DNA from: Owenweeksia sp. TMED14
GTDB lineage: Bacteria; Bacteroidota; Bacteroidia; Flavobacteriales; Schleiferiaceae
NCBI GenBank assembly: GCA_002167805.1
Contig: NHBT01000012.1
Span: 74,697-83,446 of the forward strand
Direction: 5' to 3'
Length of the DNA: 8,750 bases
Of the stretch, positions 5,950 to 8,750 are shown piece by piece; within the stretch, counting starts at the first letter, position 1, and every line of letters starts with the position of its first letter. A program made the translations under genes and the position numbers. The notes beneath the pieces were generated by a model. The model did not search any database, was not told the origin of the DNA, and worked only from the letters and a program-made list of their open reading frames with translations.

Positions 5950-6993
5950 ATGAAAATAACACTTACCCAAAAATCTAATCTTTCAAGAATAGACTTTAAT
6001 AATTTAGGATTTGGCGCTGGACTGGCGGATCATGTTTTCATTTGTGAATATAAAAATGGTTCATGGGGAGAAGGACGAATTGAACCCTATTCTCAATTAA
6101 ATCAGGGGCTTGGACTTCATGCCCTTCACTATGGTCAGGCTGTTTTTGAAGGTCAAAAAGCATATCGACAAGAAAATGGAAATATTGCCATTTTCCGACC
6201 TGAAAAAAATCATAAAAGGTTAAATATTAGTGCTAAAAGAATGCTAATACCAGAAGTCCCCAAAGAGATTTTCATGGAAGGTTTAATTGAATTAATACGA
6301 ACAGATTCTGAATGGGTTCCAAGGGGTAAAAATGAAAGTTTATACCTAAGACCATTCTTGTTTAGCAGCTCAGAATTTGTAGCAGCAAGGCCCTCAGAAG
6401 AATATACATTTGCTATCGTCACGAGCCCTGTGGGAGAGCTATACTCCAAACCGGTAAAAGTTAAAATTGAGCAATCATTTACTCGAGCCACATCAGGTGG
6501 TGTTGGTTATGCCAAAGCTGCAGGAAATTATGGAGGGGCTTTTTTAGCCACACATAATGCAATGAAAGAAGGATTTAATCAAGTGATTTGGACGGATCAT
6601 GTAGATCATGAATTTATAGAAGAAGCTGGCACCATGAATATAGCCTTCGTAATGGACAACAAATTAGTTACACCTGCGCTTTCAGATCGTATTCTCGCTG
6701 GAATTACCCGAGAGTCAATCATCACTTTAGCTAAAGATTGGGGAATTGATGTTGAAGAAAGACGAATAAAAGTCAAGGAAATACTCCAGGGAATAAATAA
6801 CGGTAACTTGAAAGAGGCTTTTGGAATGGGTACTGCAGCAGTAGTGAGTCAAATCGAAAGTATAGGATATGAAAACAGAATTTATTCAATTGGTGCTCCG
6901 GAAAACGGAATCGCAGTGAAAATGAAAAGAGCCTTGTCATCCATTAGATATGGCATGTCAGAAGACACCCATGGATGGATGCACAAAATCTGA
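5950..6993 (+). CDS. ilvE: Branched-chain amino acid aminotransferase
   Basis: A 347-residue fold-type IV PLP enzyme, close to the usual length of about 350 for the BCAT2-like class. It moves the amino group between Leu, Ile or Val and 2-oxoglutarate in the cytoplasm, the last step of their synthesis and the first of their breakdown. Visible marks are HYGQAVFEGQKAYR (60-73), FRPEKNHKRLN (82-92, the usual RxxxNxxR-like stretch), YLRPF (132-136), the PLP lysine K189 in YAKAAGNYGG, E225 in FIEEAGTMN (222-230) and GMGTAAVVSQI (292-302). The start at 5950 is preferred over an in-frame ATG at 5836. The longer form adds 38 residues with no family match and would run into the start of the divergent DUF4920 gene. 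The gene stands alone, convergent with the hypothetical gene at 7017-7586, and no other ilv or leu gene is in the window. Confidence 0.95.
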   Translation: MKITLTQKSNLSRIDFNNLGFGAGLADHVFICEYKNGSWGEGRIEPYSQLNQGLGLHALHYGQAVFEGQKAYRQENGNIAIFRPEKNHKRLNISAKRMLIPEVPKEIFMEGLIELIRTDSEWVPRGKNESLYLRPFLFSSSEFVAARPSEEYTFAIVTSPVGELYSKPVKVKIEQSFTRATSGGVGYAKAAGNYGGAFLATHNAMKEGFNQVIWTDHVDHEFIEEAGTMNIAFVMDNKLVTPALSDRILAGITRESIITLAKDWGIDVEERRIKVKEILQGINNGNLKEAFGMGTAAVVSQIESIGYENRIYSIGAPENGIAVKMKRALSSIRYGMSEDTHGWMHKI

Positions 6994-7016
6994 AAAGAAA
7001 AATAGGTTTAGCATAT

Positions 7017-7586
7017 TTATTTTATACTCAACGTTATTTTTTCGTTAACTCTTTGACAAAGAGCAAGAGGATCCTGAGTTCTCCAAAAGGTCAGATTGAA
7101 ATTAGGCCCGAACCAAATATATTTGGCTAAATGGCAATTTTTGAATTCTTGAACAATTTGATCTCTCACATTCATAAAAACAACCCACCCGTCATTTATT
7201 TCTTCATTCCACTCCTGATAATAATAATCTTCATAACCATGAAAATTGAGCAGATTATCCCCTATCATTAAAAATTTATCAATCCTTTGAGCAATGAGAG
7301 CATCTATTATTCTTCTCTTAAATTCCATTATATCATTATTCAAAGCATCATTCCATTCGCCCAAAAGCTCAATGATCGCGTAACCCTGCGAATAATCGAT
7401 AAAAAGTAATTTCGCAAACAGAGTTTCGCATCCTATGTAATCCCAATCCGGATGAATGATGAAATCATACATCCGATGATAATATCCATTCTCAGGAGCC
7501 CCTTGATTATTAAAAAATGGACTATCCATATCATTTTTTAAATCATAATGATTTTTCCAACCATTGAAGGGTACCAATTCATGCAT
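7017..7586 (-). CDS. Conserved Bacteroidota hypothetical protein, aromatic-rich
   Basis: A 189-residue soluble protein with no signal peptide, membrane segment or catalytic motif that I recognise. It matches my memory of an uncharacterised Bacteroidota family that starts MHELVPF and contains an HPxWDxIG stretch (here HPDWDYIG, 45-52), GYAIIELLGEWND (68-80), DGWVVFMNVR (132-141) and a C-terminal FWRTQDPLAL. It has seven tryptophans (W10, W48, W78, W126, W134, W158, W168), a YEDYYYQEW cluster (118-126) and many acidic residues. The hydrophobic strands IDKFLMIGDNLL and GWVVFMNV suggest an alpha/beta fold. The gene stands alone: its start is 38 bp from the divergent SDR gene and its stop is 23 bp from the convergent ilvE. 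The function is unknown and the neighbours do not suggest one. Confidence 0.78.
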   Translation of the reverse strand: MHELVPFNGWKNHYDLKNDMDSPFFNNQGAPENGYYHRMYDFIIHPDWDYIGCETLFAKLLFIDYSQGYAIIELLGEWNDALNNDIMEFKRRIIDALIAQRIDKFLMIGDNLLNFHGYEDYYYQEWNEEINDGWVVFMNVRDQIVQEFKNCHLAKYIWFGPNFNLTFWRTQDPLALCQRVNEKITLSIK

Positions 7587-7624
7587 ATCTTAAACTAAGA
7601 AACAAAAATGCGGTTGATTATATA

Positions 7625-8533
7625 ATGAAACAAAACTTTTTAATAACTGGGGGTTCAGGTATGATTGGCTCTGAAATAATTAATCAACTCCAACAAAAAG
7701 GTTATAAGGTAAAAAACTTAAGTACACGGAAGCTCTCTGATCCAAATACATTCCAATGGAATCCTAGCAAACATGAGTATGATATTCAAGCATTTGAAAA
7801 TGTAGATTATATTATTCATTTAGCTGGGTCATCCATATCCAAACGATGGACAAAAAAGAATAAAAAGAATATTTTAAATAGCAGAATTCAAAGTACAGTT
7901 ACCTTATTTAAAGCGATTGAATCTCTACCAAAAGATAAACGCCCAAGGCATTTAATTTCAGCCTCTGCGATAGGTATTTACCCCAGTCATCCCTCTAAAA
8001 TTTATACAGAAACTGATCAAGCCGATAATGACTTTTTAGCAGATGTAGTATTAAAATGGGAAAAAGAGATTTTTAAAATTTCAAGCCTTGACATAAGAGT
8101 ATGCTGCCTAAGAATTGGATTAGTTCTTGGGAAAAATGGTGGAATCCTATCTACACTTCTTCCTTTTTTTAAATTTGGATTAGGAAGTCCTTTAGGAACT
8201 GGCAAACAATGGATGCCGTGGATTCATGTTTCAGATTTATCTCGTCAATTTCTATACTTGAGTGAAAATGATATGCATCAGGGCATTTTTTTAGGCGTTG
8301 GAAAAGAGAGTATTTCAAATACTGATTTTGGGAAAATATTAGCAAAATCGCTAAGACGACCATATTTTATACCTCCAATTCCGGCTTTTTTCCTCTATAT
8401 GTTACTAGGTTCTAAAGCTAAACTTGCTTTGATGAGTACAAGGTGCTCATCAGATTTTTGGAAAAATCAAAATTTTAGATACGATTATCCTAATTTAGAG
8501 GATGCTTTGAATGATTTAATTACAATAAAATAA
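7625..8533 (+). CDS. TIGR01777-family (YfcH/SDR39U1-like) epimerase-type SDR protein
   Basis: A 302-residue protein with an N-terminal Rossmann fold: TGGSGMIG (8-15) is the extended-SDR nucleotide-binding motif, and HLAG (65-68) ends a later strand. The SASAIGIY segment (112-119), WEKE (145-148), LRIGLVLGKNGG (162-173) and WMPWIHVSDL (196-205) are hallmarks of the TIGR01777 family (E. coli YfcH, human SDR39U1). The last 50 or so residues (IPAFFLYMLLGSKAKLALMSTR onward) match the DUF1731 C-terminal domain. It probably binds NADP(H), but substrates are not established for this family. The SDR YxxxK catalytic pair is not complete: Y119 is present, but the residue four on is Pro. I believe this is usual in the family rather than damage here. 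The start lacks a Shine-Dalgarno motif. A small membrane-protein gene begins 7 bp after the stop. Confidence 0.92.
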   Translation: MKQNFLITGGSGMIGSEIINQLQQKGYKVKNLSTRKLSDPNTFQWNPSKHEYDIQAFENVDYIIHLAGSSISKRWTKKNKKNILNSRIQSTVTLFKAIESLPKDKRPRHLISASAIGIYPSHPSKIYTETDQADNDFLADVVLKWEKEIFKISSLDIRVCCLRIGLVLGKNGGILSTLLPFFKFGLGSPLGTGKQWMPWIHVSDLSRQFLYLSENDMHQGIFLGVGKESISNTDFGKILAKSLRRPYFIPPIPAFFLYMLLGSKAKLALMSTRCSSDFWKNQNFRYDYPNLEDALNDLITIK

Positions 8534-8540
8534 AAATTTA

Positions 8541-8750
8541 ATGGTATCATATTCTGATGAGTTTAAAATCAATCAAAATATTCTTTGGATTGTTTTTTTT
8601 GAATTAGGAATAATATTATATATTTTTTTTGGCAGTTGGAAGAAAGCCCAACAGCTATCATTTAACATTACAAAGATTGATACCTCAAGTATTGTTTTCG
8701 AACAGGTATTTATATTAATACTAGTCAATTTGTTTGGAGTTTGGCTGCTC
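8541..8750 (+). CDS. Small membrane protein of unknown function (3' truncated by window)
   Basis: An ATG at 8541 opens a frame that runs without a stop to the window end (70 codons). The product begins MVSYSDEFKINQNILW and has two hydrophobic segments, about residues 14-31 (ILWIVFFELGIILYIFFG) and 56-70 (FEQVFILILVNLFGVWLL). A polar loop of about 20 residues lies between them. This two-helix layout vaguely recalls small Bacteroidota integral membrane proteins, but I do not recognise the family. It starts 7 bp after the SDR stop on the same strand, so it is probably cotranscribed. Two T8 tracts (8593-8600, 8623-8630) fall in the first hydrophobic segment. Confidence 0.6.
   Translation, partial: MVSYSDEFKINQNILWIVFFELGIILYIFFGSWKKAQQLSFNITKIDTSSIVFEQVFILILVNLFGVWLL

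Noticed and set aside
7049..7063. Perfect palindrome CTCTTTG-A-CAAAGAG considered as a terminator or operator
   Set aside because: It lies inside the last codons of the hypothetical gene, has no T tract on either side and is within reach of chance for this base composition.
6898..7506. The peptide GAPENG occurs in both IlvE (residues 315-320) and the hypothetical protein (residues 29-34)
   Set aside because: The surrounding sequences and strands differ, so this is a chance match rather than a repeat or duplication.

Overview
The window is about 8.75 kb of AT-rich, gene-dense DNA that looks chromosomal. It most likely comes from a Bacteroidota bacterium, perhaps a Cytophagales or Flavobacteriia-type marine lineage. 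The evidence is the set of protein families (SPOR-tailed amidase, single-MCE MlaD-like protein, split Fe-S oxidoreductase, DUF4920 lipoprotein, the small family often labelled 'ABC transporter ATPase'), the absence of Shine-Dalgarno motifs, A/T-rich start contexts and a TAnnTTTG-type -7 element. The finer taxonomy is a guess. I see no mobile element, tRNA, rRNA, CRISPR array or sign of recent transfer.

Layout. (1) Positions 1-4396, plus strand: a tightly packed probable operon. It holds the 3' end of an N-acetylmuramoyl-L-alanine amidase, an MCE/MlaD-like protein, a membrane 4Fe-4S protein, a small HAD-type phosphatase, a soluble CCG-domain Fe-S protein and a conserved protein of unknown function. 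Junctions after the MCE gene are 4-bp and 11-bp overlaps or 2-3 bp gaps. (2) Positions 4405-5864, minus strand: a second probable operon, read leftward, of a DUF4920 lipoprotein, a one-haem c-type cytochrome lipoprotein and a Nudix hydrolase. (3) Positions 5950-6993, plus strand: branched-chain aminotransferase (ilvE), divergent from the DUF4920 gene across an 85-bp promoter region. (4) Positions 7017-7586, minus strand: a conserved hypothetical protein. (5) Positions 7625-8750, plus strand: a TIGR01777-family epimerase-like SDR protein and the start of a small membrane protein cut by the window edge.

How the genes may work together. The two Fe-S proteins together carry the parts of one membrane quinone oxidoreductase of the FadF/HdrD/GlpC type: haem-binding-like membrane helices, two 4Fe-4S clusters and two CCG domains. 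They probably pass electrons from a soluble donor, perhaps ETF, to menaquinone. The amidase and MCE protein act on the cell envelope, in peptidoglycan splitting and lipid handling between membranes. The cytochrome and DUF4920 lipoproteins are envelope-exposed and may form a redox pair. No stretch over 300 bases lacks a gene.

Nothing here is clearly a new defence, mobile or secondary-metabolism system. The best leads are the unexplained small genes: the HAD phosphatase set between the two Fe-S subunits, the mislabelled 'ABC ATPase' family, the Trp-rich hypothetical protein and the cytochrome/DUF4920 pair.
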